The notes under the pieces: model-generated | Databases searched by the model: none | Told to the model about the DNA's origin: nothing | The model's input: only the letters and a program-made list of their open reading frames with translations | DNA from: Phlebopus portentosus | Lineage: Eukaryota; Basidiomycota; Agaricomycetes; Boletales; Boletinellaceae | Direction of reading: 5' to 3' | NCBI GenBank assembly: GCA_037892935.1 | Contig: JAYXKI010000012.1 | Span: forward strand, 1,178,001-1,242,000 | DNA: 64,000 nt | Translations under genes and position numbers: made by a program | In this document: positions 21,601-32,460 of the stretch, piece by piece | How the letters are laid out: each line of letters begins with the position of its first letter | How positions within the stretch are numbered: the first letter of the stretch is position 1

Positions 21601-23184
21601 CTTGAAGCCATGTCTAGACTGGACAGGCAATGGACCATGAACGTCAGAGTGAACCAATTGAAGGAGATCAGAAGCTCTGTGAGATGCAAGTTTGGAGACA
21701 TTAGACCTATGCTGCTTGCCAGCAATGCAAGGTTCACAGATAGGATCTGGAGTGCTCTTGGACTTGACAATCATTCCCTTGACCAACTCCTCAGTCATCA
21801 ACCTGTTCACATCACCATGATTAAGATGTGCAAAGCGCCTGTGCCAAAGTGTAGTGTCAAGTGGACAGGTGCTTGTAAATGCAGCATAAGCAATGGTGGG
21901 GACAATGTGGCCATTGAGAGTTGCTGCATTGTTGGGAGTGATGTTTGCAGTGAACAGGACTGATCCATGACGATGGAAAAGCATTTTGTTATGATGAATG
22001 GTGACAATATATGATTTGGAGCGAGTCAAATACAGGACTGAGAGGAGATTGTTTCTAAGATCAGGAACATGTAATACACGCTCAAATTCAAGTAACTGTC
22101 CAGGTTTGCCACTAACTACAGGCTGAAAGCGCACTGTGCCAATGCCAACTGAATAAATAACTTGGTTGTTGGCTAAACGAATTGGGGTGTGATTTGTTGA
22201 GTATTTGGTGAACCAATGACGATGTGGAGTCATGTGGCAAGTGGCACCTGTATCAGCAATCCAGTCAGTTCCGGCATCTGGGATAAGAGGGGAATGGGGA
22301 TTGGTGAAGTCAAGAGCACTTGCATTGCCAGCAAATTCAGCAGATTCAGCAGATTCATCTTGAGCAATATGGGCCTTCTGGCCCTTCCAGCCTCTCCTCC
22401 TCTTCTCTTCCCTGTTTCTCTTAGCCCTGGCATGTGCATCCTTAGAAGCTGCCTGCTTCATATGGCAGTTCTCCTCAGTGTGTCTAGGAATGCCACAGAA
22501 TGTGCAAGTGACATTTTGAGAGGAGATAGGCTTAGCAGCACTACTGGTGGATGTGAACATGGCCTGGGGCTGAAGCTGGACGCGCTCTTGACGGTTCTGC
22601 TGCTCTTGAGCAAATGCTTCCTTAAGGTTATTCCACTTGAATTCCTTCATAAGGAGCACTGCAGAGCGAAAGGAGGCATAGTCCTCAGGAAGAGCACGTA
22701 TTAGGCATGCACATGCAAGCTCATTCTCAAACTCCTCAAGCTTGAGGGTGGTAGAACGAGTGCTTCTGATTTTGTGCAATGCCAGCTCAACCCTGCTCAC
22801 CAGGTTGGTGAGGGACTCATCTTCCTTCTTGGTGATGTTGAAGAACTCATCATAAGCATTAAAGCGCGCAGCTGGGTTGTCCTGCTCATTGATCTTCTGA
22901 AGCTCAGTCCACATCTTGACTGGATCATCCATGTAGTCCTGCACCATAACCTGCATGCTATGCTCAATTCTCTGATAGATCAGGCCAGCAGCTTGCTCAG
23001 CCTTCTCTTCCCAGAGCTGAACAGCATCATCTGGAGCACTAGGCTTAGCTTCCTGACCAGAGGTCAAGCGCCACAACTTCTTGACTTGAAGTGTAGCACG
23101 CATATCATGCTTCCAGACAGAGTAATTGCTGTCATTGAGCTTGGTGATGGTGGATAGCGTCTCAGAGGTGACAGGATCAGACAT
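18643..23184 (-). CDS. Intact Ty1/copia Gag-Pol polyprotein (1513 aa)
   Basis: Single frame from ATG at 23184 to TAA at 18643. Order: UBN2-like gag; CCHC zinc knuckle at residues about 227-240 (CX2CX4HX4C); aspartic protease DTGA at 311-314; GAG-pre-integrase HHCC (LWHRRFAHLN ... CEPC); integrase core with candidate D514, D576/577 and E613 (35-36 spacing to E); Pro-rich linker (about 770-830, repeated Pro-Thr and Pro-Ser); acidic stretch; RT with YVDD at 1192-1195; RNase H (FCDADHGG, TTEAEY, DNQSAL). No break is visible. The order PR-IN-RT-RH is diagnostic of copia. Gag and Pol share one frame, so Gag excess must come from processing or another mechanism. It lies inside its own LTR pair and shares the family with the array at 1-12991. 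Confidence 0.95.
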   Translation of the reverse strand: MSDPVTSETLSTITKLNDSNYSVWKHDMRATLQVKKLWRLTSGQEAKPSAPDDAVQLWEEKAEQAAGLIYQRIEHSMQVMVQDYMDDPVKMWTELQKINEQDNPAARFNAYDEFFNITKKEDESLTNLVSRVELALHKIRSTRSTTLKLEEFENELACACLIRALPEDYASFRSAVLLMKEFKWNNLKEAFAQEQQNRQERVQLQPQAMFTSTSSAAKPISSQNVTCTFCGIPRHTEENCHMKQAASKDAHARAKRNREEKRRRGWKGQKAHIAQDESAESAEFAGNASALDFTNPHSPLIPDAGTDWIADTGATCHMTPHRHWFTKYSTNHTPIRLANNQVIYSVGIGTVRFQPVVSGKPGQLLEFERVLHVPDLRNNLLSVLYLTRSKSYIVTIHHNKMLFHRHGSVLFTANITPNNAATLNGHIVPTIAYAAFTSTCPLDTTLWHRRFAHLNHGDVNRLMTEELVKGMIVKSKSTPDPICEPCIAGKQHRSNVSKLASHRASDLLQLVHSDVHGPLPVQSRHGFKYWITFIDDYSRYWAVLPLKKKSDAFAAFKQFKAYAENQLGVKIKATRDDKGGEYVSKEWDQFCITAGIHRQHTIRDEPHQNGVAERANRTLAEGITTMLNEAHLPSTFWWDAVAAFVHVHNRSPTSAVSASTPYELWYQSKPDVSHLRVFGCTSYVLVKKDQHKQLQSHTQKCVFLGYPSNYKGWLFWNPLTRKEVISDSAQFDERVFPGTSRNPVDLRVNMPAQTEDLPEQGGVEDAIDVLPAPPPPPAPAHPADPPMPTPTPTPSPPPNPSPSPLPHGPSHHPPSPPATHPPKREHTTSPLPSEQASKKQRPASPWWPDPMWRPIRRHTTGWWDVDYVGKRLPRRVPGSPILPQRFNFNSAEPTASDTAPDTASETDSAAQPDVVEQPEQDVEMDSDSPDELDIMSEEELQAEALMFAGLMDFGANAGLEDIYLSYEDALEYAFQTSHCAEHVFSAQGVQHINPEPYQWKNIKGRPDADLWEKAAMEEFISLIENGTFEPVRLPPGRKPIGCRWVFKLKRKADGSVDRYKARLVAKGFSQQPGLEFSQVFAPTAKWAALRAILALAAFEDLELYSVDISTAFLNSEMEHDVYMNQPEGFEDYFGPGFVLKLIKSIYGLKQAGHQWHKKLDSVMKSMGFKLVRCDYSIWVYSRDKVRIIIPVYVDDMTIAAKSKQQYESVRDELAKHFKLHELGPTSFLLGVHIERDRSKHSISLSQRQYIIDVLERFSMSNCGTVTTPLPEQKLSKNMAPKTPAEIEYMKQVPYKQLVGALMYLAIATRPDIAYAVGVLGRFSSNPGPTHWKAAKHLCRYLQGTKDFRLTYAPDPKSPELFTTFCDADHGGNEDNRRSTSGMVVKMGTGAISWASKLQPFVTLSTTEAEYIAAVSAGQEIMWLRNLFTEFGYKFDAPSSLYIDNQSALSVANNPEHHGRMKHLDLRFYWLRDVVEAGHINVHYLPTQTMPADIMTKALSRVKVQEMCKMLGLK

Positions 23185-24359
23185 GATTGTTGGAATGAGG
23201 TGTGGATGAGAGTGGACAGGTGATGCTCAGAAGAAATAAGCAGTGAGGGAGTAATGAGGGAGAGAGCGCTAACAAAATTATGCCTGGAGGTGACAGATCA
23301 ATGCCAACCAGTGCAGTCTTCTACAGTCACTGAAGTATACACAGATTTGCCGCAAGACAGTGCTGGTCTGTTGGTCTGCTAAGACCCCGCAGGCACCGCT
23401 AACTGAGAGAGGCTCTAGGCTTAAGTAGACACTCAAAGAGCGACTACAACCAGCGAACTAAGGCCGGGCAGGCAAGCTTCACAGTCTGTAGGCTAGGCTG
23501 ATCCAACAACAGTGATGGAGCCACACACCAATTGACACCAGAGCTGCCAGACACAAAATGCAGCGCAGAGAGGGAACGGATAGGCGGATTGGTGCGCAAA
23601 TTGGCACGCAGATAGAGGGCAACGAGCCGAATCGAACGGTGCAAAGATCACGCGGATCGGATCAGCGGATCGGCGGCAATCAACGATTTCCGACAGAACA
23701 AGAACAGCCAGCAGCGCAGTTAAACCGCGGCCGCTTAAGCTGAAACTTGGTGGAAGGATGCAGAGGTATGGGAGCCGTATGCACACCAAAGGGCGTCCGG
23801 ATCGGATTAACGGATGCCGAGAAAATCGGAAATTGGCAAAATGGGGTTCAAAACAGAGAACCTGCAATAAGTCGGCGAGTTCTTGACCGATTTGGCTGAA
23901 ACTTCGCGACAAAGGACGTTGCAATAGGCCAAATAGACGTGCCAAGTTTCGTGAGAAACGGATCAGCGGTTCCTCCGGAATAGGCAATGCAACTTCGAAG
24001 ATAGCCCAAATTGATAAAACTGCAGCGGCGTCAAATCGCGACGGATCGGGCTGAAACTTGGCAGAACAGTAGGCCTATATGGGCCGAGTAAACGTGCGAA
24101 AGGGCGTCGAAAACGGCTGGACGGTTGTGGAGCAATCAAGCGTCGAAGTTTTGGGGAGATTTGGCACTAATAACAGCCAAAGAAAGCAGCAGAGGGCTCT
24201 GGGACTGTGGAAACTGCACAGAAGAGTGCAGAAGGTGATGGGAACACTAGGAACACACCAAAAGGCCAGTCCAGAACACCAAAGGCTTCTCTGACAACAA
24301 CAGCAGCTCTCTAAACCCAAAAACTCAAAAATGCGGCAGTGCAGACAGCTAGAGCTCAA
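23185..24359 (-). other. 5' leader of copia copy 4
   Basis: About 1.18 kb between PBS and gag start, unusually long for copia elements. It is conserved with the leader of copy D (13502-14663). Short open frames occur but none is clearly conserved as protein. Confidence 0.75.
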
Positions 24360-24370
24360 GGCTCATAACC
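24360..24370 (-). other. Primer-binding site of copia copy 4 (half-tRNA iMet type)
   Basis: GGCTCATAACC on the + strand directly before the LTR, i.e. GGTTATGAGCC after the LTR on the element strand. It is the complement of the initiator tRNA-Met anticodon loop region, not of a tRNA 3' acceptor end. Confidence 0.78.
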
Positions 24371-24622
24371 TGTTAGATCACACAAGTCCAGCAATGGACC
24401 ACTGAGTCCAGTGGTGAGTACACTTGATGTAGATTAACAGTCTAACTACATACCTGAGTCCAGTGGTGAGTACACTTGATGTAGAGTACTCACCAATGGA
24501 CTGTGCCGCTTTTACAGAAGATTACATAAGCATCATATGATCAGGAAAGTAGATATAAAGAAGAATATAATATAAACAGAATAATAAAGAATAATAATAG
24601 TGTCAGGATCACACTTCTAACA
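24371..24622 (-). repeat. 5' LTR of copia copy 4 (252 bp)
   Basis: Appears identical to the LTR at 18272-18523; followed by the second TTAAC. Confidence 0.93.
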
Positions 24623-24627
24623 TTAAC

Positions 24628-25800
24628 CTGATACTCCCATCTATTGTGCCGTTTCCTCATATCCTAGATTGCTTCAACCTCGTACTCAGTTTCTCCAGTG
24701 ATAACTTCTGGTGGTGGTCTTGTCCTCTGTGCTGGATCCTTTCGTTCTTGATAGGGAATTAATAGTCCTGCATAAAACATGGGGTAGATCCTCAGCTCCT
24801 TTGGGAGATCCAACTCATAATTAACCAGCCCATGCTTCGCGATAATCTGATAAGGTCCCAGGTTTCTATCTCCTAGCTTCCTTGTGGGAACTAGCAAAGT
24901 TAGATTCCGACCATCTAACATGACTTTATCACCAACTTCGAATGACAGCATCAGGCCTCGATGTCTATCTGCAAACTTCTTCATTGCATCTCGTGCCCAT
25001 TCCAGCACCTTCATTGCTTCTTCTTGATTCTTCTTTCACATTGCCATATAGTCTTGTGTTCCTCGGATCGGAAGCTTGAATCCTAATTCTGGCTGGAATC
25101 TATATACCAATTTGAATGGTGTCTTGCCTGTACTAGAGTAAGATCGACTATTGTAAGCGAATTCTGCCATAGACAGATGTTCGTCCTAATCGTCCTGTTA
25201 CAAGTTGGAATAGCAACGTAACAGCTGTTCCATTTCTTGATTTACTCGCTCTGTCTGACCATCTGTTTGGGGATGATATGCTGTACTAAGCTTCATCTCA
25301 ATTCCAAGAGCCTGGTTCACCTGTTCTGTAAACCAGCTAGCAAACTGAGGTTCTCTGTCACTGATTACTGTCTTTGGAGTCCCAACCTTACTGTAGACAT
25401 AATTGATCATCAAGTCTGCAGTGGTTTTCGAGTTTGCATTTACTGTAGTAGGTATAAAAGTTTCCATCTTAGAGAACCTGTCTACCACCACCAGTATCAT
25501 GTTATTTCCTTTACTCGTCATTGGGAGTCCAGTGACATAGTCCATAGTAATTTTATTGTAAGGCCTTGTCGCTATCTGCAATGGTTGCAGAGGTGGTTGT
25601 ATCTTTCCTCATCACGCCTTCATCCTCTGGCACACATTGCATGTGCGCATATATTCTTCAACTCATTCCCTCATCTTTGGCCACCAAACTCTCCTTTCCA
25701 GTTTGTCTATAGTCTTCTGTATCCCCAGGTGTCCCGATGCCGGTGCATCATAGCACTGTCATACAATTTCCTTCTTAACTTCTTCATCTGATGGGATAAC
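24628..25800 (-). pseudogene. Gypsy-1 integrase core, GPY/F region and first half of chromodomain
   Basis: Minus strand: integrase core (MDYVTGLP, VVVDRFSK, ISDREPQF, then AYHPQTDGQTERVNQE, giving the D-D-E set) at about 25198-25581, a spacer with stops, then the integrase C-terminal part with LGPYQIIAKHG (GPY/F-like) and a chromodomain start (ETEYEVEAI) at 24664-25014. The frame stops at the chromodomain start (TAG, 24667-24669) and is then cut by the copia insertion at 24627. Several in-frame stops make it inactive. Confidence 0.88.
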
Positions 25801-28497
25801 CAATTTATCATCCTTCCACCAATATCCTTCTTCGAACATTCCGATTGCTGGCTCTTTGGATCGTTCATAGGCATCTTAAATCTTCTCTCCCAGTTCTAGA
25901 CCCCCTGTAAGCTCAATTACCCGTACTGTGCACATGGGCAGGTCTAATGTTCTGAACAATTGCGGAGAAAGTAGGACTTGTTCTGGCTGGTCCTCCTGGC
26001 CCTGTTCGTAGTCTGGCCTTCTTGATAATGTATCTGCTCATGAATTCTTAGTTCTGGGTCGATACTCAATTCGAAATCGAAATCTGCTGAGAAATGTCAC
26101 CCATCTTGCTTGGCGACCACTTAGCTTCCTAGCTCCCATAAAGTATCAAAGATTAGCTTGGTCGCTAATTACTCAAATCTCATGTTTCGCTCCTTCCAAG
26201 TGGTGCCTCCAATTGCTCAAGGCTTTGACAATCGCTAGTAATTCCTTGTCTATTACAGGATAATTATTCTCAGCACCTCGATAGGTGTTTGACCAATATC
26301 CAATGGGGTGCAAAATTTTGTCTTCTCCGAGCTACGAGAGTACAGCTCCCATCGCAAAGTTTGATGCATCGGTTTCCAGCACAAATTGTTTATCGTGATC
26401 TAGTCGTACTAGCATTGGTGCAGTGGTGAAAGCTTCCTTAAGTTTCCTGAAGCTTTCCTGTTGTCGTTCTCCCCAGGTGAATGTCTTCTTGCCAGACATA
26501 AGTTCCATTAGCGGCCTCGTGATCTTGGTGAAGTTTTTGATACATTTTCAGTAGAAATTTGCAAAACTGATAAACTTGCGAATGTCTCACTTGCTTGACA
26601 AATCTGGCCATTCTTGAACCGCTTTCACCTTGTAGAGATCCATCTGCATGCCCGACTGGTTAACCACAAATCCTAAATAGTCGAGTTCCTTCTTTCCAAA
26701 GTAGCACTTCTCTGATTTACAGAAGAAGTCTGCTTTCCTTAACCTGTGCAATACTTCTGCTAGCAGGTCCCAATGTTCCTGTTCCATTTCCGCATAGACT
26801 ATAATGTCAAATAAATGAGTATGCCCTGCCTAATCATGTCCTGAAAGAGCCCATTCATTGCATGTTGGAATACTGCAGGTGCATTCATTAATCCGAACTG
26901 CATTACCATCAGCTGGTATACTCCCATGTGAGTCCTGAAGGCGGCATACTTCTCATGCCCAGGGTGTATTCAAATATTGTTGTACCCACTGTGCAAGTCC
27001 AGTGTAGAGAACTATTTGGCATGCATAAGATCATCCAGGAGCATATGTATCAGAGGCATTGGTTGGTGATCAGGAATGACCACCACATTCAGCCCTCTGT
27101 AGTCGATCACAATTCTATACTCCGGTTTGCCATCCTTCCCTATCGTCTTCTTAGCTATGACAAATACTGGTGTGCAAGTGTTTGCTTTTTCCTCGGCTGG
27201 TACTTGATTTTCTACAACACAAATCCATCCCTTCTTCAGACTCTTGCAAATCTATTCTTCTACTGCTCACTTTTCAGCAGGAGCGAGTGGATATACCAGT
27301 CCAGGTTTCAGGAGCTCTGCTCCTAGTAGGAGCTCGATCTTCATGTTCTATTGGCTCGAACTTGGTAGCCTTTTTGCAGCTTCCTTATCAAACCTATCCC
27401 TGAACTCCCATATTTATTTTGGAAGAATTTCTTTGAAAGATTTGTTGCCAGCAGGGTCTGCCATCCTTTCATCAAGTGCCTTTTCTTGCGCATATTTTTG
27501 AGTTATGCTGTTGTACTTGAGAAGGCGTTCTCTCTGAGATGCAACCTGTCGATGCTCTAGGTGGCAGATTCAGTGAGGAGGCTTGAGTGGTCTTCCTCTT
27601 CGAGAGGCGTCCTCCGCATACAATGAGGTAGCAGGCTTGTGTGATCCTAGGGTACCCTTGAACTCCGTCTCGAATCCAGCTCTTCTCTCTAGCACTTTTT
27701 CTTCCACTTTGGGTGGCTGCATGACCAAGTCAACAGGTGTGTACCATCAGCGCCCCTTCTGCCCCTACGAGAGTCCCTGCTCTATCACGGCATGATTCAA
27801 AATGAACCTATTACCTTTACTGTTTGTTTTCCCTGTCGGAGCAGGGCCCTGCATTTGGTTCCTAAACCGTGGTCTTCATGGGTGCACTTGAGCCCCTGAA
27901 GCTAGCCTACTTGATGATTGCGGTGTACTAACTTTGACCCTGTGCTAATTGAGTGGGACTACCCTCCCTTTGGGGTGGACCACTTTTCCAGACACTAGCC
28001 TACCCTTGAACGGCGTCTCATATCTGGTCACTCCACGGTCTCTTGTAGATGGAGATCTCACTAAGTGGCTGAACCTAGTATGCTTCATGGCCTTAATTCC
28101 ACAGTGCTCCCGACCCAAAGTACTCCTGCTTGTACCTCTGCTTCATGTGGTGAAGCTAACCGACTGCTTTTGCACTGCCAGGGTTGAGTCATTATGGCCC
28201 TCGTGCATGGATGAAGGAGTCCACTCCACCCTAATACTCCTTATGATAGGGTTCAAATCTGTACCACTTCCTCCGCTCTTCTGTTGATGCATCTTGAGTG
28301 GATCAGGTGCGTAGTGTCCAGGTTTTCCTCCTTTTGGTGGTACACTAGGCTTCTTCCGTCTAATCATATCTGATCCTTCTGCATCGACCATCATTTGCAC
28401 TTGTATTTCTTCCTGCACACTTGCTTGTGCTTCCAATGTCATTGATGAGGCTGCTGCTGTTCCCAAGCTTCCTTGAATCACCAATATCTGGAGACGT
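25801..28497 (-). pseudogene. Gypsy-1 reverse transcriptase and RNase H (heavily decayed)
   Basis: Translating the minus strand with stops ignored gives an RT of Ty3/gypsy type: VIAKKTIGKDGKPEYRIVID, a TLDLHSGYNN motif after a stop, FGLMNAPAVFQHAMN, and the downstream DYLGFVV segment (26587-26787), followed by RNase H-like sequence to about 25800. The Y-x-D-D box is destroyed (ILIYLTL where YLDDILIY is expected). There are many stops, most explained by C-to-T or G-to-A. The upstream part to 28497 is a linker cut by the LTR palindrome. Confidence 0.85.
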
Positions 28498-29980
28498 TGA
28501 AGAGTAAGCCTGAAGCTTGGGAACGTACGGAGTCGTTACGACCAGTTCCGCGGGGTTCCGACTGGTTTCGCTCGGTTTCGACTGGTTTCGCTCAAATGAG
28601 TGAACTTAGCAAGAACGCCATAGTCCAGATGGCACGTGCACCGTTCTTTGATCGGCCATCAAGACGGGAGAATCACGGCATCGAGTTTGCACGCATCGAT
28701 CACAAGTCTCCGGACCTCGGATCCGCGTTCCAGACAAAGAGATTTGACCCTGCAACCTTGTCCTCAGTCCCTCTCCTTTGTTAAACATCGCAGACTTACT
28801 TTGTCTGGCTAGCCAGAGCCCTTCCGAGTCGTTTCCCCGAGTTCCGCTCTGTTCTGCTCAAAGAGACCCGGTTCCGAAGGTTTTGCACATATTCTAACCT
28901 TTCTATATGCGTCCCCTTTAATCCATTATGCTCTCATTCTAGACATGCTTAGTATTGTTTCTTTTGACCTATGTGTCCCTTAAACCATTCATATGCGCTC
29001 CTCTCCTTTGTAGATAGTGATATGCGTTCCCTTTTCTTTATGACGTAGGTTCTCTGACCGCTGGGAGGCTCAGTCTTGGACGTTTAGTATAAATATAGCA
29101 CGACTCTCGTAGTAGAGGGACAGCTTAGTCGGAGCTTAGTGCGAGCTTAGCTTGCAGTTCTCACATCGTCTCAAAGCCTCTCGACCTCTAGTCTACTTGT
29201 TCGTAGTGGACTCTCTTGTCTCTATAGTCTAATATACGACATTTCGTGTTCTGTACAGTCGATTGGTGATCTCTCTTCACAGTAGAGCCGTTCGTGCGTT
29301 CGTATAGTTTGCTGTCATTGTATAAAGGCTTCTCTATCTTCTCTCACCCGAAACAAGACTCCCTCACATGTTTCGATCCGTTTCGCCCAGTTTTGCTCGT
29401 AACCCAGTTACTCTGCGTGCCGCTCGCATTGGGTCTCGCAACACCTTCTCCTCTCCATAGTCGTCGGGAAAGGACACCATATCACCCCTTTCCTCTTGAC
29501 TTTCCACTCTCCGCTTCCTCAAGACCAGCTCGGTGCTATTCTGCACTGTTTCGATCGGATATGCAATTGTCCTTCGTCCATCGTATCGCGTTTTGAATCG
29601 TTACACCGCGTTCTGACACTTTAGACTACGAGTGAGATCGGCTGCAGTCGCTTACCAGTGTGTTAGCACAGTCGATTAGTCACGTTCGGGTTGGTGGTTC
29701 GACTAGCGTAGCTTAGTTAATTTAGTTCTTGTGCCTTGGGTTAGTCGGCTTTAGTCCAGAGCTCGCAGCTGAGCTGGAGAGTCGATTTAGCCTTCGCACC
29801 GCCACCGTCGATCTCGGAAGAAGTTCACCCTCGGAATTCTTCCTCGAGCGCTTCCCTCACACCCCTCAAGCCCTTCCATTGTATATCCCTATTTCCCTCC
29901 ATTCCTTCGTGCTCTTAGCTTGGGTGTAACTCTCTGCTGACCGCTTGAAGGTATTCTAGGGCAGCCCCTCGAACTATACA
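28498..29980 (+). repeat. Left LTR-like arm
   Basis: 1483 bp reading inward, TATA at 29088-29095. It keeps many CpG sites that are TpG or CpA in the right arm. No protein-coding gene is seen in it. Confidence 0.75.
29088..29095 (+). promoter_or_regulatory. TATA box of left LTR arm
   Basis: TATAAATA; its counterpart in the right arm is at 31132-31139 on the minus strand. The two point toward each other. Confidence 0.55.
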
Positions 29981-30136
29981 CTCCCTGTCCGGCATCAGAA
30001 CGTAAACAGGAGTTTCAACGTGCCTGATACATGCTGCCATATTCATTGAGGAGTTCATCATATCTTGCACCCTTATCCATGTCTCTAACCATAGTGCGGT
30101 GAAACTCCTGTGGACATTCTGATGCCAGACAGGGAG

Positions 30137-31730
30137 TGTATAGTTCGAGGGGCTGCCCTAGAATACCTTCAAGCAGTCAGCAGAGAATTACACCCGAGCT
30201 AAGGGTACGAAGGAATGGAGGGAAATAGGGATACACAATGGAGGGGCTTGGTGAGTACTGAGGGATGTGAGGGAAGCGCTCGAGGAAGAATTCCAAGGGT
30301 GAACTTCTTTCGAGATCGACGGTGGTGGTGCAAAGGCTAAATTGACTCTCTGGCTCAGCTGCGAGCTCTGGACTAAAGCCAACTAACCCAAGGCACAAGA
30401 ACTAAACTAACTAAGCTACGCTAGTCGAACCACCAACCCGAATGTGACTAATTGACTGTGCTAACACACTGGTAAGCGACTGCAGTCGATCTCACTCATA
30501 GTCTTAAGTGTTGGAATGTGGCGTAACAATTCGAAACACGATACGATGGACGAAGGACAATTGCTAAGTGTGTCGAAATATGAGGCGAGGGATGGAGGTG
30601 CAAAACGATGATGGAGGGGGACTGAGAGAATCGAAGGATATGTGCAGGACAATAGAACCGACCGTATTCAATTGAAACAATGTGAAATAGCGCCAGGCTG
30701 GAAGTGAGGAAGCAGGGAGAGGAATGTCAGGAGGAAAGGGGCGATATGGTATCCTTTCCTGATGACAATGGAGAGGAGAAGGTGTTGCGAGACCAAATGC
30801 GAGTGGCATGTAGAGTAACTGGGTTATGAGCAAAACTGGGCGAAACGGTTCAAAACACATAAGGAGGTTTCGATTCAGGTGAGAGAAGTAAGAGGAGCCT
30901 ATATACGATGACAGCAAACTATACGAATGCACAAATGGCTCTACTGCGAAAAGAGATCACCAATTGACTGTACAGAACACGAAATGTTGTATATTAGATT
31001 ATAGAGACGAGAGAGTCCACTACAAACAAGTAGACTAGAGGTTGAGGGACTTTGAGACGATGTGAGAACTGCCTAGCTAAGCTTCAACTAAGCTCCCACT
31101 AAGCTGTCCCTCTACTACGAGAGTCGTGCTATATTTATACTAAATGTCCAAGACTGAGCCTTCCATCTGTCAGAGAACATACGTCATAAGGAAAATGGAA
31201 CACATATCACTATCTACAAAGGAGAGGAGCATATATGAATGGTTTAAGGGACACTTAAGTCAAAAGAAACAATACTGAGCATGTCTAGAATGAGAGCATA
31301 ATGGATTAAAAGGGATGCATATAGAAAGGTCAGAATATGTGCGAAACCTTCGGAACCGAGTCTCTTTGAGCGGAATGAAGCGGAACTCGGGGAAATGACT
31401 CAGAAGGGCTTTGGCTAGCCTGACAAAGTAAGTCTGTGAGGTTTTATAAAGGAGAGGGACTTTGGACGAGGTTGCAGGGTCAAATCTCTTTATCTGGAAT
31501 GCGGATCTGAGATCCAGAGACTTGTGATTGATGCGTGCAAACTCGATGCCGTGATTCTCCCACCTTGATGGCTGATCAAAGAACGGTGCACATGCCATCT
31601 GGACTATGGCATTCTTGCTAAGTCCACTTGTTCGAGCAAAACCAGTCAAAACTGAGCAAAACCAGTCGGAACACCGCAGAACTGGTCGTAACGACTCTAT
31701 ACATTCCCAAGCTTCAGACTTACTCTTCAG
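30137..31730 (-). repeat. Right LTR-like arm
   Basis: 1594 bp reading inward on the minus strand, TATA at 31132-31139 (TATTTATA in + orientation). It is homologous to the left arm over its length, with loss of many CpG sites. Confidence 0.75.
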
Positions 31731-32460
31731 TGGTATACTGTTTCATCTGCTTTCTCGAGACTATCAAAGTTGTGCCAGTTTTGTTCATCCTTCATTATTT
31801 AGCACTTGTCCCCGAACTAGAAGAATTTCCATCTCCCTTCTTGCTTAGCAAAGAAGAGTTCTGGTGGTTTGTGCATGGCTTCGTCAAACATTACAAGTGG
31901 TGCTATCGATTCCCTTTCCTTTCCTTTGTCTGGTGGTACAATCATAGTTTCTTCCTTTTCTTCCTCGGTGTCTTGTCCTAAGTTGATGTCGCTGTAGTAA
32001 TAGACCCTAGTTTCCCATTCTTCTTCCTTTTCATCATCTGCATCCCATTTGGGTGGTATGTAGTCTGGAATTCTTTGCCACTTCTGCATTTTTGGAGTTT
32101 TCTTGGGGCTAGGAATAGCTATATAGAACGCAAGTGTGCTGTCCCATTAAAAGCAATTTCCTTCCCACCTTTGCAAAGGATTCCCTTGGTCCAGTCAATG
32201 GTTGGCTTATGCTGTTTAAGCCAGTCATTTCCTATGAGAAACTTGTCTTCGTGTGTATTCACCACTGCGATGTCCATTAAACCTCTTGTAATCCTTGTGT
32301 CCACTATTGCTCTGATGTTCCGAGTCCATCCATCATGATTAATTGATCCATTGGCATTCCAGATGGTATAATTACCTTCTGCAGACACTGTTCTTAGTCC
32401 TAGGCTCTGTACAACTGTAGGACTAATAGTAGTGATCGCAGATTTGAAGTCAATCATAGC
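31731..32460 (-). pseudogene. Gypsy-1 protease region
   Basis: Minus strand, 32119-32457: AMID followed by Phe-Lys-Ser where an aspartic protease has Asp-Ser-Gly, then a retropepsin-like fold ending in IGNDWLKQHKPTIDW, the usual chromovirus motif. A second open stretch (31817-32089) is an acidic linker. The changed DSG site indicates a dead protease, or one so diverged that the motif is hidden. Confidence 0.75.

Larger units (their letters stand above)
18272..24622 (-). mobile_element. Complete, recently inserted Ty1/copia element (copy 4)
   Basis: 6.35 kb with two 252-bp LTRs (18272-18523 and 24371-24622) that I read as identical, a TTAAC target duplication on each side (18267-18271 and 24623-24627), PBS, PPT and one unbroken polyprotein. 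When one TTAAC is removed, the gypsy-1 chromodomain frame closes perfectly, proving the insertion point. All cis and coding parts look intact, so it may be able to move and to supply proteins to the broken copies nearby. Confidence 0.95.
28498..31730. mobile_element. Head-to-head LTR pair (3.2-kb palindromic insertion)
   Basis: Two long arms are inverted copies of each other: 28498-30020 and about 30096-31730, around a spacer of about 75 bp. The outer ends read TGAAGAGTAAG and CTTACTCTTCA. Each arm looks like an LTR (TG...CA, to about 29980 and from about 30137) followed by a short leader with GGCATCAGAA, a PBS-like string. Each has a TATAAATA box. The left arm lacks about 105 bp present in the right arm. 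The structure interrupts the gypsy-1 polyprotein between protease and RT. No convincing target duplication is visible (GACGT versus GTGGT). Confidence 0.8.

Noticed and set aside
21241..21963. 240-codon + frame opposite the copia integrase region
   Set aside because: Antisense shadow of the intact copia polyprotein; no independent signal.
28498..31730. A normal LTR retrotransposon with direct LTRs
   Set aside because: The two long repeats are inverted and no gag or pol lies between them.
28498..31730. A DNA transposon with long terminal inverted repeats
   Set aside because: The arms carry TATA boxes and PBS-like strings as LTRs do, and there is no transposase; not fully excluded.
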